From positions 31,715 through 95,714 of the forward strand of contig NZ_LSHX01000032.1 of NCBI RefSeq assembly GCF_001555965.1: DNA of 64,000 nt, read 5' to 3'. Position 1 is the stretch's first letter; every line of letters starts with the position of its first letter. Source of the DNA: Sphingomonas sp. CCH21-G11 (lineage in GTDB: Bacteria; Pseudomonadota; Alphaproteobacteria; Sphingomonadales; Sphingomonadaceae). The notes beneath the pieces are model-generated. The model did not search any database. It worked only from the letters and a program-made list of their open reading frames with translations, and was not told where the DNA came from. A program made the translations under genes and the position numbers. Below are positions 28,015-35,391 of this stretch, piece by piece.

Positions 28015-28374
28015 TTATTTGCGCACCGCGTTCCAGTTGAACAGGAAGGTGCGGTGTTCGGCCCAGGTCTGTCCCTGAACGCTGTCGCCGACGAGGCACG
28101 CGGCGCTGTGATAGGGTCCGACCCCGTCGCTCGTCCGGAAACTCACACAGGTCCGATTGCGGTCGGTTTTCCAGCGGCCGGATTCGATCGTGCTGTCGTA
28201 AAAGCTGCCCGAGACGCTGCCGTCGGGCCTGAGGTCGAGGACCATCGGCTTGGTATAGGGCGGGTCGTTCGGGTTGCTGCTGAGATCGACCACCCATTCG
28301 CCGCCGAGCGGGGCTGGGCTGGCCGGCGCGGGGCTCGCCTGGGCCAGCAAAAGGATGATCGCGATGGGCAGCAT
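28015..28374 (-). CDS. Small secreted protein of unknown function
   Basis: 119 residues with a clear signal peptide (MLPIAIILLLAQASPAPAS). The mature part, GEWVVDLSSNPNDPPYTKP, then DGSVSGSFYDSTIESGRWK and TFLFNWNAVRK, looks like a compact beta-barrel with two Cys that could pair. I do not recognise the family. It faces the transaldolase gene tail to tail with only 13 nt between. Confidence 0.75.
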   Translation of the reverse strand: MLPIAIILLLAQASPAPASPAPLGGEWVVDLSSNPNDPPYTKPMVLDLRPDGSVSGSFYDSTIESGRWKTDRNRTCVSFRTSDGVGPYHSAACLVGDSVQGQTWAEHRTFLFNWNAVRK

Positions 28375-28442
28375 GTCGGCTCCTTGCTTCGCCCGCCAAA
28401 CTCGATTGTTTCGCGGTGGCGGTCAACGCTAGACTCGCGCGC

Positions 28443-29333
28443 GTGACAGGTCCGCTCCCACTCGCTTTCGCGGCGCATCTCTCCCGTGACCGGCGGCGGT
28501 CGGTGCATACGGTGCGGGCGTATCAGGCGACGGCGGAGCGGTTGCTGGCGTTCCTGGGCGCGCATTGGGGGGAACGGGTGGAGGCGGCGGCGCTCGCCCG
28601 CGTGACCCCGGCGGACTTGCGCGCTTTTCTGGCGGCGCGGCGGGGCGAGGGGATCGGCAATCTGTCGGCGGCGCGCGAATTGTCGGCGGTGCGCGCGTTC
28701 CTGAAATTCGCGTGTGGCGAGGGGGCGGAACTGCCGCGATTGAAAGGCCCGCGCGTCAAGAAAGGCGTGCCGCGGCCGATCGCGCCCGACGAGGCCGTTG
28801 CACTGGCCGAGGATGTCGCCGAGCAATCGGACGAAGCGTGGATTTCGGCGCGCGACTGGGCGGTGTTGATGCTGCTCTATGGCGCGGGGCTGCGCATCGG
28901 CGAGGCGATGGCGCTGACCGGCGCGATCCTGCCGCTGGGCGAAACCTTGGTCGTCACCGGCAAGCGCGCCAAGACGCGGATGGTGCCGCTGCTCCCCCAA
29001 GTGCGTGACGCGATCGAGGGCTATGCGCGGCTGTGCCCCTATGGCGTCGCGCGCGATGCGCCGCTGTTCCGGGGTGCGCGCGGCGGACCTTTGTCGCCCG
29101 CGATCATCCGCCGGTCGGTGCGCCGGGCGCGGGTGCGGCTGGGGCTGGGCGATCGCACCACGCCGCATGCGCTGCGCCACAGCTTCGCCACGCATCTGCT
29201 GGGTCGAGGGGCCGATCTGCGCGCGCTCCAGGCACTGCTCGGACATGCGAGCCTGAGCTCGACGCAGGTTTACACCGCGGTCGATGCAGCGCATCTGATG
29301 GACGTCTATCGCAACGCGCATCCGCGGGCGTGA
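28443..29333 (+). CDS. xerC: Tyrosine recombinase XerC
   Basis: 296 residues from GTG 28443 (a GTG at 28416 is also in frame; neither has a good ribosome binding site). SAM-like N-terminus (SVHTVRAYQATAERLLAFLG) and catalytic domain with GAGLRIGEAMAL (Arg), HALRHSFATHLLGRGADLRA, LLGHASLSSTQVYTAVD (nucleophile Tyr). Pairs with XerD (20402) for chromosome-dimer resolution. The two genes are about 7 kb apart in this genome. Confidence 0.9.
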   Translation: MTGPLPLAFAAHLSRDRRRSVHTVRAYQATAERLLAFLGAHWGERVEAAALARVTPADLRAFLAARRGEGIGNLSAARELSAVRAFLKFACGEGAELPRLKGPRVKKGVPRPIAPDEAVALAEDVAEQSDEAWISARDWAVLMLLYGAGLRIGEAMALTGAILPLGETLVVTGKRAKTRMVPLLPQVRDAIEGYARLCPYGVARDAPLFRGARGGPLSPAIIRRSVRRARVRLGLGDRTTPHALRHSFATHLLGRGADLRALQALLGHASLSSTQVYTAVDAAHLMDVYRNAHPRA

Positions 29334-29343
29334 GGGTGCACCC

Positions 29344-29434
29344 CAACCCGTCATGCCAGCGCAGGCTGGCATCTCGTGCCGCAAGGGTGGACACTGCGGC
29401 TTGAGGCCCCAGCCTGGGCTGGGGCGACGTGAGG
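29344..29434. repeat. Dispersed GC-rich palindromic repeat
   Basis: Contains the arms GTCATGCCAGCGCAGGCTGG and, further on, AGGCCCCAGCCTGGGC, each self-complementary. A close copy is at 45614-45693. A short CCTCCCC-TGAA-GGGGAGG hairpin follows at about 29477-29496, resembling the one after accA (22297-22316). Confidence 0.65.
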
Positions 29435-29509
29435 CGTGTCAAACAGCGTCGCGGCCAGCGGACAGGCCCCACCCCAACCCCTCCCCTGAAGGGGAGGGGC
29501 TTTATCGCC

Positions 29510-30112
29510 TCACTCCTCCCGCGGTTTCCAGGTGAACACCCGGATCACATAATAGGCGACCATTGCGATGATGACCCCGGTCGACACCGGTCCCAGCCAT
29601 TCGTCGACCTGAGCATAGCGCGAACCCAGCTCATAGCCCGCGACCGCCAGCGCCGTGGTCCAGCCCAGCGTGCCGAGCGTCGACCAGATCAGGAATTCGC
29701 GCCACGGCATTTCGAACAGCCCGGCGGGAATCGACACCAGCGAGCGGATCGTCGGCATCATCCGGCCGAGGAAGACGAACCAGTGGTCATATTTGTCGAA
29801 GAACGCATCCGCCCGCTTCACTTCGCGCCAGTCGAGCGTCAGCCAGCGGCCCCAGCGGTCGATGATCGGCTTGAACCGATCGTAGCCCAGCCATCGGGCA
29901 AAGGCGTACCACAGGACGTTGCCGAGCATCGCGCCCGCCGTGCCGGCCAGGATCACGCCCCACAAGGTCATCGTGCCGCGCGCCGCCTGTAGGCCGGACA
30001 GCGACATGATGATTTCCGACGGGATGGGCGGGAACACGGTTTCCAGCAGCATCAGCAGGAACACGCCCAGATAGGAGGATTGTTCGATCAGCTCGCGGAT
30101 CCAGTCACCCAT
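29510..30112 (-). CDS. DedA family membrane protein
   Basis: 200 residues. The conserved E-x4-P-x-P-SE motif is present (ETVFPPIPSEIIMSL), then AGAMLGNVLWYAFARWLGY, and FLGRMMPTIRSLVSIPAG with the functional Arg residues. DedA proteins are flippase-like proteins needed for membrane potential and resistance to envelope stress in E. coli. Overlaps the end of gshB by 8 nt. Confidence 0.93.
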   Translation of the reverse strand: MGDWIRELIEQSSYLGVFLLMLLETVFPPIPSEIIMSLSGLQAARGTMTLWGVILAGTAGAMLGNVLWYAFARWLGYDRFKPIIDRWGRWLTLDWREVKRADAFFDKYDHWFVFLGRMMPTIRSLVSIPAGLFEMPWREFLIWSTLGTLGWTTALAVAGYELGSRYAQVDEWLGPVSTGVIIAMVAYYVIRVFTWKPREE

Positions 30113-31073
30113 GGCGCGCGCTCCGTGCGGCGACGCGCGCCTCGATCGCGTCCCAGATCATGCCGGCGGTGTCGGTGCCGTTGAACCGGTCGATCGCGAC
30201 GATGCCGGTCGGCGAAGTCACGTTGATTTCGGTCAGCCACTGGCCGCCGATCACGTCGATGCCGACAAAGATCAGCCCGCGCCGCTTCAACTCCGGGCCG
30301 AGCGCGGCGCAGATCTCGCGCTCGCGCTCCGTCAGGTCGGTCGCAATCGCCGATCCGCCGACCGCCAGGTTAGACCGGATTTCGCCCTCGCCGGGCAGGC
30401 GGTTGATCGCGCCCGCGATTTCGCCGTCGACCAGCACGATGCGCTTGTCGCCCTTCGCGATTTCGGGAAGGAACGCCTGGACCATGTGCGGCTCGCGATA
30501 GGCCTGGTTGAACACCTCGATCAGCGAGGACAGGTTCTGGCCGTCGGCGTCGATCTTGAAGATCGCCTTGCCGCCATTGCCGTGCAGCGGCTTGACCACG
30601 ACCGCGCCATGTTCGGCCAGGAAGGCGCGGGCTTCGTCGACCGATCGCGTGACCAGCGTCGGCGGCATATATTGCGCGAAATCGAGCACCCAGACCTTTT
30701 CGGGCGCGTTGCGCACCGATGCGGGATCGTTGACCACCAAAGTCCGGTCGCTGATCCGTTCGAGCAGATGGGTGGCGGTGATGTAGCCGAGGTCGAAGGG
30801 CGGGTCCTGGCGCATCAGCACGACATCCGCGTCCTCGCCCAGGTCGAGGCGGACCGGATCGGCGAAGTCGAAATGGTTGCCGACCTCGCGCCGCACGGTG
30901 ACCGGATGCGCGCGCGTCCAAACGCGGCCGGCGGAATAATTGAGGTCCTCGGGCGCATAATGGAACAGCCGGTGTCCACGCGCCTGGGCCGAGAGCATGA
31001 GCGCGAAGCTCGAATCCCCGGCAATGTTGATCTGGTCCAGCGGGTCCATCTGGATGGCGACGGTCAGGGTCAT
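30105..31073 (-). CDS. gshB: Glutathione synthetase
   Basis: 322 residues. ATP-grasp ligase that adds Gly to gamma-glutamylcysteine. MTLTVAIQMDPLDQINIAGD is the typical start; VVKPLHGNGGKAIFKI is the ATP-binding loop, and GIDVIGGQWLTEINVTSPTG the Mg/ATP and product-binding region. Start ATG 31073; 32 upstream codons lie in a repeat-containing gap. Followed by the DedA gene with an 8-nt overlap. Confidence 0.96.
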   Translation of the reverse strand: MTLTVAIQMDPLDQINIAGDSSFALMLSAQARGHRLFHYAPEDLNYSAGRVWTRAHPVTVRREVGNHFDFADPVRLDLGEDADVVLMRQDPPFDLGYITATHLLERISDRTLVVNDPASVRNAPEKVWVLDFAQYMPPTLVTRSVDEARAFLAEHGAVVVKPLHGNGGKAIFKIDADGQNLSSLIEVFNQAYREPHMVQAFLPEIAKGDKRIVLVDGEIAGAINRLPGEGEIRSNLAVGGSAIATDLTEREREICAALGPELKRRGLIFVGIDVIGGQWLTEINVTSPTGIVAIDRFNGTDTAGMIWDAIEARVAARSARHG

Positions 31074-31177
31074 CGAGCGTCCTTGTGGTGGTGTGCGGAC
31101 CAGTCTTTCCCGGACCTCGGATTTTGAGCGGCTGACCCGCCGTTGGAGTTTGAAGCCACGCGCGACCAACCTTCTAC

Positions 31178-31261
31178 CGTCACCCCGGGCTTGACCCCGG
31201 GTCCCGCTGCCTGATCCGCCACAGGAAGAAGCGGGACCCCGGCGCGAGGCCGGGGTGACGG
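31178..31261. repeat. Dispersed palindromic repeat, CGTCACCCCGG...CCGGGGTGACG type
   Basis: Outer arms CGTCACCCC (31178) and GGGGTGACG (ends 31260) flank inner palindromes GGGTCCCGCT...AGCGGGACCC. Sister copies lie at 61245-61390 and 63284-63435. This repeat is the main content of the 308-nt gene-free stretch 31074-31381; I see nothing else there. Confidence 0.75.
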
Positions 31262-31381
31262 GAAAGTCTGGGGTATGATGCTTAAAGACGACACGGATGA
31301 GTCAGCTTTTCAACATGAGCGGTGAGGGATGAATTTGAGTGCCATAGGACCAGTTTCCCCCATGCGAAAGCGCCGTCGCGT

Positions 31382-31789
31382 TCACCCGGCGTAGCGCGCG
31401 GCCGTTTCGCGGATCAGCGCGATCATGTTCGGAATGCCCTGGGTGCGGTTGGAGCTGAGCTGGTTCTTGAGGTCGAAGGGTGCGAGCGCGGCGTCGATGT
31501 CGGTCGCCAGGATCACGGACGGCGGCTGGTCCTGCACGGTGAGCAGCACGAGCGCGATGATCCCCTTGGTGATCGCGGCATTGCTGTCGGCCAGGAAGTG
31601 CAGCGTGCCGTCGTCGCGCACGGTCGGATAGACCCAGACCGAGGCGGAGCAGCCGCGCACCAGCGTCGCATCGGTCTTCAGCGCTTCGGGCATGGGCGCG
31701 AGCGCGCGGCCAAGGTCGATCAGCAGGCGGTAGCGGTCGTCGGGATCGAGGAAGCCGTATTCGTCGGCCAGGTCGGCAAGCTTTGTCAT
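31382..31789 (-). CDS. sufE: SufE family cysteine-desulfurase activator
   Basis: 135 residues. KLADLADEYGFLDPDDRYRL is the N-terminal helix; VRGCSASVWVYPTV carries the acceptor Cys; KGIIALVLLTVQD and LSSNRTQGIPNMIALI are family motifs. SufE takes persulfide from SufS to the Suf assembly system. Start ATG 31789; the 36 earlier codons are in a repeat. No other suf genes are nearby. Confidence 0.94.
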   Translation of the reverse strand: MTKLADLADEYGFLDPDDRYRLLIDLGRALAPMPEALKTDATLVRGCSASVWVYPTVRDDGTLHFLADSNAAITKGIIALVLLTVQDQPPSVILATDIDAALAPFDLKNQLSSNRTQGIPNMIALIRETAARYAG

Positions 31790-31874
31790 GCGGCGCGATA
31801 TAGCGGGCACGGCGCGGATGGGAATGCGGGATTGGGGCGAGGGGGAGGGGGCAGCGCTAATTCTGCCAGAGGCC

Positions 31875-31933
31875 CCGGCCTTCGGGGTTCCCCGCAAAGT
31901 ACTACTTTGCGGGGGTCCCTGCGCCGGGGCGAC
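31875..31933. repeat. 59-bp repeat with GCAAAGTA core, copy A
   Basis: Contains the nested palindrome CCCCGCAAAGTACTACTTTG with its continuation. The same 59 bases occur in the opposite orientation at 47835-47893 with one mismatch. It is part of the repeat-filled gap 31790-32048, which also has a second palindrome up to about 31976. Confidence 0.85.
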
Positions 31934-32048
31934 GCGCTACCTGTCGTCGCTCCGGCGGAGGCCGGGGCCTCTCACCACTTTAAGCACCTCTTGCGGGCCG
32001 GGGCCTCTGGCTAATCCAGCGACCCTCAACGCTGGGGCTGCTCGCCAA

Positions 32049-32288
32049 TCAGAGATCCACCCCCGCTGCGATCGCTTCCAGCTTGCGGACGCGTTCCTTG
32101 AGGTCCGCAATCTCGATCCGCGCGCCGGCCGAGCTTGGCTGGGGCTGGGCGCTCTGGCCCGTGACCATCAGCTCCTGCTGCTTGAGTGCCAGCCAGCCGC
32201 GCCAGGCGGTGAGCGCCGCGGCGGTGATCATCGCCACGCTGGCGAGCAGCGCGGTGGTGATCGCGAGGGTGAGCATCGGGTCGGTCAT
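32049..32288 (-). CDS. Psp-array protein 6: single-pass membrane protein, short coiled coil
   Basis: 79 residues, the last gene of the psp operon. N-terminal membrane helix (TLAITTALLASVAMITAAAL) and the C-terminal coiled coil IADLKERVRKLEAIAAG, which matches the RLEERxxxLE stretch of PspB and the other array members but lacks the TD...EIxxLR tail. It is separated from the preceding array gene by 92 nt, more than the others, so it may be a degenerate member. No function known. Confidence 0.7.
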   Translation of the reverse strand: MTDPMLTLAITTALLASVAMITAAALTAWRGWLALKQQELMVTGQSAQPQPSSAGARIEIADLKERVRKLEAIAAGVDL

Positions 32289-32380
32289 GTTCTCGCTCCC
32301 TTGTGTCGGACGCGGTTCCGGAGTCGGCTGTGGCGTTGCTCACCGCAGCCGTCGGTGCGTCGCTATTCCCTGATTGCGCG

Positions 32381-32656
32381 TCAGTTCAGCGGCTGATCGC
32401 GCAGCGTCTCGATTTCATGGGCCAGCGTGGTGCCGCGGTCGGTGACAACGCGCTCCAGCACGCGCACCCGCTGTTCCAGCCGTTCGACCTGCGCGGCATA
32501 TTGCGCGGCCTTTTCGGCGGTTTGCTCGTTTAGCGCCTTGGTCATCGCTTCCTTGTGCTTCAGCCACCGCTTGAACATGTCGCCGCCCACGCCAAGCATC
32601 ACGGGCAGGCCGACGACGATGAAGAAAAAACCGATGACCATCCAGCCCTTGTCCAT
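32381..32656 (-). CDS. Psp-array protein 5: membrane helix, coiled coil, PspC-like tail
   Basis: 91 residues. Helix at about 5-27 (GWMVIGFFFIVVGLPVMLG), a basic segment, a coiled coil at about 45-72, and tail LERVVTDRGTTLAHEIETLR. Residues 56-88 are nearly identical to protein 4 (RLEQR(V/I)RVLERVVTDRGT), indicating recent duplication. It begins 11 nt after protein 4. PspB-like topology predicts an inner-membrane protein with a cytoplasmic coiled coil that could contact PspA or PspC; this is inference. Confidence 0.82.
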   Translation of the reverse strand: MDKGWMVIGFFFIVVGLPVMLGVGGDMFKRWLKHKEAMTKALNEQTAEKAAQYAAQVERLEQRVRVLERVVTDRGTTLAHEIETLRDQPLN

Positions 32657-32667
32657 GATGCTCTCCC

Positions 32668-32994
32668 TCAGCTTACCGCTTCATCGCGCAGCGCGTCGAT
32701 TTCGTGCGCCAATACGGTGCCGCGATCGGTGACGACGCGCTCAAGGACCCGGATGCGCTGTTCCAGACGCTTGATGTGGGCGGACAGGTGCGCGACTTCG
32801 TCACTGTCCTGAGTGGTCAACCTGGCAATCACCAGCTCGCTTTCCTGCGCCCGGCGCTGAAGATCGGCGATCAGCTTGTCCTTCTCCGCCTGTTCACGCT
32901 TTTTGCGGTTTTCCTCGAGGTTCGCAGCAATCGTGATCCAGGCCATGAATACGATCAGCCCAATCAACAAAGCACCGACTATGAATTCCTTCAT
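32668..32994 (-). CDS. Psp-array protein 4: membrane helix, long coiled coil, PspC-like tail
   Basis: 108 residues, the longest array member. Helix at about 4-24 (FIVGALLIGLIVFMAWITIA), then a highly charged heptad-rich stretch (NRKKREQAEKDKLIADLQRR), a second segment with RLEQRIRVLE, and tail VVTDRGTVLAHEIDALRD. Starts 14 nt after protein 3. Part of the operon behind the sigma-54 promoter at 35952. Membership in the array is by sequence; its partner is unknown. Confidence 0.82.
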   Translation of the reverse strand: MKEFIVGALLIGLIVFMAWITIAANLEENRKKREQAEKDKLIADLQRRAQESELVIARLTTQDSDEVAHLSAHIKRLEQRIRVLERVVTDRGTVLAHEIDALRDEAVS

Positions 32995-33008
32995 CGCGTC
33001 TCACCCTC

Positions 33009-33329
33009 TCAATTCGACCGGCCGCGCAGCTGCTCGATCTCGCGGTCGAGCAGGTGGCTGCTATCGGTGACAATCCGCTCGACATTGGCGAGCCGGTCCT
33101 TGACCGCGCCCAGTTCGGCGCGCAGCTGCGCGTTTTCCTGGCTGAGCAGCTTGATCCGTTCCATCGCCTCGTCATTACGCTGCGGATAGATGGACTGGCC
33201 CCAGGCACCGTCAAGCGGATAGCCATGTTTGACCCGCATCCACGTGGTGAGCACCCAGCCGCCGATCCCGAGTGCGGTGAGCGTGACGATCAGCGGCGCC
33301 GCGTTCAGAATCTGTCCGATATGTTCCAT
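33009..33329 (-). CDS. Psp-array protein 3: membrane helix, coiled coil, tail
   Basis: 106 residues from ATG 33329. Helix at about 12-31 (PLIVTLTALGIGGWVLTTW), then WMRVKHGYPLDG, which matches protein 2's WIRAKNGYPIED, then a coiled coil (ERIKLLSQENAQLRAELGAV) and tail RIVTDSSHLLDREIEQLRG. The longer in-frame start at 33359 lies in protein 2's stop region. Same layout as PspB but with a longer coiled coil. Confidence 0.82.
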   Translation of the reverse strand: MEHIGQILNAAPLIVTLTALGIGGWVLTTWMRVKHGYPLDGAWGQSIYPQRNDEAMERIKLLSQENAQLRAELGAVKDRLANVERIVTDSSHLLDREIEQLRGRSN

Positions 33330-33355
33330 GAACTTTGCTTCCCTGTTCGTGGCGA

Positions 33356-33646
33356 TCAACGCAGCGCGTCGATCTCTCGGGCGATGCGGTCGGCGGGATC
33401 GGTAGCGATCCGTTCCAGCACTGCGATGCGCTCCTCGAGCCGCATGATCTGACCCGTCAGCCGCTCGTTCTCGTGCGACAGCAGTTCGATCTTGCGATCG
33501 GCATCCGGGTTCGGACGCGGGGTCATCTCGCCCCGTTCATCCTCGATCGGATAGCCGTTCTTGGCGCGTATCCAGGTGGTGACCAGACCGCCGATCATCG
33601 ACATGGCGATGAGCGCGATGACGAAACTCGGTCCACCCCAGCTCAT
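33356..33646 (-). CDS. Psp-array protein 2: membrane helix, coiled coil, tail
   Basis: 96 residues. Helix at about 7-24 (SFVIALIAMSMIGGLVTTW), NGYPIEDERGEM, coiled coil with LLSHENERLTGQIMRLEERI, and tail ERIATDPADRIAREIDALR. The tail has nearly the same spacing of conserved residues as PspC's ELYYTSRNRRLADEIDSLR. Begins 30 nt after protein 1's stop. Confidence 0.84.
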   Translation of the reverse strand: MSWGGPSFVIALIAMSMIGGLVTTWIRAKNGYPIEDERGEMTPRPNPDADRKIELLSHENERLTGQIMRLEERIAVLERIATDPADRIAREIDALR

Positions 33647-33676
33647 TGTGCTTCTCCCTGTTCCCTTGAAGGCCGT

Positions 33677-33955
33677 TCAGGCCAGCGTCTCGATCTCGCG
33701 CGCCACGCGGCGGGCGGGATCGGTGGCGATCACTTCGAGCACTTCGACGCGCTCCTCGATCAGCCGGAGGTTGAAATTGAGCCGCTCATTCTCCTGGCGC
33801 AGCGCGGCGATCTCGGCGGCGTTTTCGGTGGCGGCGGCCTGGCCTGCCTGGCCCGTGCGACCGCGGAGCCAGCTGGCGGCCAGCCAGGTCGTCAGGCCCA
33901 GCGCGGCGAGCAGCATCAGCGGCTTCATCAATTCCATCAGCAGATGTTCGGACAT
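33677..33955 (-). CDS. Psp-array protein 1: membrane helix, coiled coil, tail
   Basis: 92 residues. Helix at about 8-28 (MELMKPLMLLAALGLTTWL), then EIAALRQENERLNFNLRLIE and tail LEVIATDPARRVAREIETLA. Its coiled coil closely matches protein 2 (QENERL / HENERL). First of six array genes; 30 nt after pspC. A PspB-like topology predicts the coiled coil is cytoplasmic. Confidence 0.84.
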   Translation of the reverse strand: MSEHLLMELMKPLMLLAALGLTTWLAASWLRGRTGQAGQAAATENAAEIAALRQENERLNFNLRLIEERVEVLEVIATDPARRVAREIETLA

Positions 33956-33985
33956 GTTCGTCTTCCCTGTTGTGCCCGATGGTGC

Positions 33986-34366
33986 TTACCGCAGGCTGTC
34001 GATTTCGTCGGCGAGGCGGCGGTTGCGGCTGGTGTAATAGAGCTCGATGTCGGCGAGGCGACGGTCGATGTCGCGGAACTTCGAGCGGACTTCCGACGTC
34101 GAACGGCTGGGGTTCGAGCGCACGCCCTGCCAGAACTTGGCGTCCTCGGGGCTACCATAGAGGCCCGAAGGCTTTACCGGCGCGAGCCAGGCGATCATGA
34201 AATAGGCGATGATCGTCCAGGGAAACCCGCCCAGCAGCGTCAGGATGACGGCCCCGATCCGGACCCACATCACGTCGACCCCGGTATAGTCGGCGATCCC
34301 GGCGCACACGCCCGACCATTTGCCGTTCTGTTTGTCGAGATAGAGTTTCGTGCGGCTGGCGGACAT
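33986..34366 (-). CDS. pspC: Phage shock protein C
   Basis: 126 residues. The PspC domain opens KLYLDKQNGKWSGVCAGIAD, then YTGVDVMWVRIGAVILTL and a Phe/Trp-rich membrane helix, then a cytoplasmic or periplasmic tail. The tail ELYYTSRNRRLADEIDSLR corresponds to the RYVTSDTFTLRSRF tail of E. coli PspC. In the Psp system PspC and PspB sense membrane stress and release PspA from PspF. The start is one base after pspB. Confidence 0.94.
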   Translation of the reverse strand: MSASRTKLYLDKQNGKWSGVCAGIADYTGVDVMWVRIGAVILTLLGGFPWTIIAYFMIAWLAPVKPSGLYGSPEDAKFWQGVRSNPSRSTSEVRSKFRDIDRRLADIELYYTSRNRRLADEIDSLR

Positions 34367-34367
34367 T

Positions 34368-34637
34368 TCAGTTCCTCCTGGTATAGTCGTAGCCGGTGGG
34401 CTCAGGCGATGCCTGGTTCGGCCGGAAATCGGGGTCGTCGGCGGCGATGATGCGCTCCACAGTCTGGAGCCGCTCCTCGAGCCGGCGGGCGGTGTAGTGG
34501 AGTTCGTCGAGGAGCTTTTCGTCCTCGCCGGTCAGCGTCGCCGACTGCTTCCACTTGGTGATGTAGTGCATGACCACCCAGGGGAGCCCGATGAAGAGCA
34601 TCCCCACGATCATGATGGGAAGGAAGACGTCTTCCAT
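34368..34637 (-). CDS. pspB: Phage shock protein B
   Basis: 89 residues. Membrane helix at about 5-27 with PIMIVGMLFIGLPWVVMHYI, followed by a coiled coil (LDELHYTARRLEERLQTVER) and a C-terminal IIAADDPDFRPN, which matches E. coli PspB's end (LLDAEHPNWR). Four nt after pspA. Partner of PspC. Confidence 0.94.
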   Translation of the reverse strand: MEDVFLPIMIVGMLFIGLPWVVMHYITKWKQSATLTGEDEKLLDELHYTARRLEERLQTVERIIAADDPDFRPNQASPEPTGYDYTRRN

Positions 34638-34641
34638 GGCG

Positions 34642-35310
34642 TCAGCCCTCCTTGTTCAGGCGGGCCTTCAGCGCGGCCAGCTCGGCATCGACCTTCTCGG
34701 CCGACTTGAGCTCGGCGATCTCCTCCTCCAGCGACTTGGGCGCGCCGCCCAGGCCGGCCGCATCCGCCCGGCCTTCGGCCAGGTCGACGCGACGCTCCAT
34801 CAGATCGAAGCGGCTGAAGGCGTCCTGCATCCGCTCACCGGCGTACATTTCGCGCACGCGCAGGCGATTGGTCGCGCTTTCGAGCCGGGTGACGATCGAG
34901 TTCTGGCGGGCGCGTGCCTCGCGCAGCTTGTTCTGCAGCTTGGTGATGTCCTCTTCCGACGCCTTGAGCGCATCGTCGAGCACATGGATCTCCTGGGCGA
35001 GCTGCTCGGCCATGTCGGCCGCCTTCTGCTTTTCGACCAGCGCGGCCTTGGCCAGATCCTCGCGGCCCTTGCTCAGCGCGAGCTCGGCCTTTTCGGTCCA
35101 GCTCTCCTGCAGCTTCTCAAGCTTGGCGATGTGGCGGCGCATTTCCTTTTGATCCGCGATGGTGCGCGCGGCGGACGCGCGAACCTCGACCAGAGTCTCC
35201 TCCATTTCGAGGATGATCATCCGGATCATCTTGGCCGGGTCCTCCGCCTTGTCGAGCAGGTCGGTGACGTTCGCGGCGATGATGTCGCGGGTTCGGGAAA
35301 AAATGCCCAT
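34642..35310 (-). CDS. pspA: Phage shock protein A (membrane-repair coat, PspF inhibitor)
   Basis: 222 residues, all helical as expected. MGIFSRTRDIIAANVTDLLD is the amphipathic N-terminus that binds membranes; EDPAKMIRMIILEMEETL and the long coiled coil follow, ending AELAALKARLN. PspA polymerises on damaged inner membrane and also binds and inhibits the activator PspF. It is 81 nt after the TonB-like gene, in which lies a hairpin (35348-35383). Confidence 0.96.
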   Translation of the reverse strand: MGIFSRTRDIIAANVTDLLDKAEDPAKMIRMIILEMEETLVEVRASAARTIADQKEMRRHIAKLEKLQESWTEKAELALSKGREDLAKAALVEKQKAADMAEQLAQEIHVLDDALKASEEDITKLQNKLREARARQNSIVTRLESATNRLRVREMYAGERMQDAFSRFDLMERRVDLAEGRADAAGLGGAPKSLEEEIAELKSAEKVDAELAALKARLNKEG

Positions 35311-35347
35311 CTGGGATACTCCTTCGTGCGTGCAATCAGGTTTGACG

Positions 35348-35383
35348 GGCCGGGGCGACGTTGGGGGCGTCGCCGCCCCGGCC
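35348..35383 (-). terminator. Hairpin between TonB-like gene and pspA, possible attenuator
   Basis: A perfect 10-bp stem GGCCGGGGCG/CGCCCCGGCC with a 16-nt loop, in the 81 nt between the first operon gene and pspA. On the minus strand it is followed by only two or three scattered T's (CGTCAAACC), so it is weak as a terminator. It may cut readthrough into pspA or simply stabilise the 3' end of the first cistron. Confidence 0.4.
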
Positions 35384-35391
35384 GGGACGGA

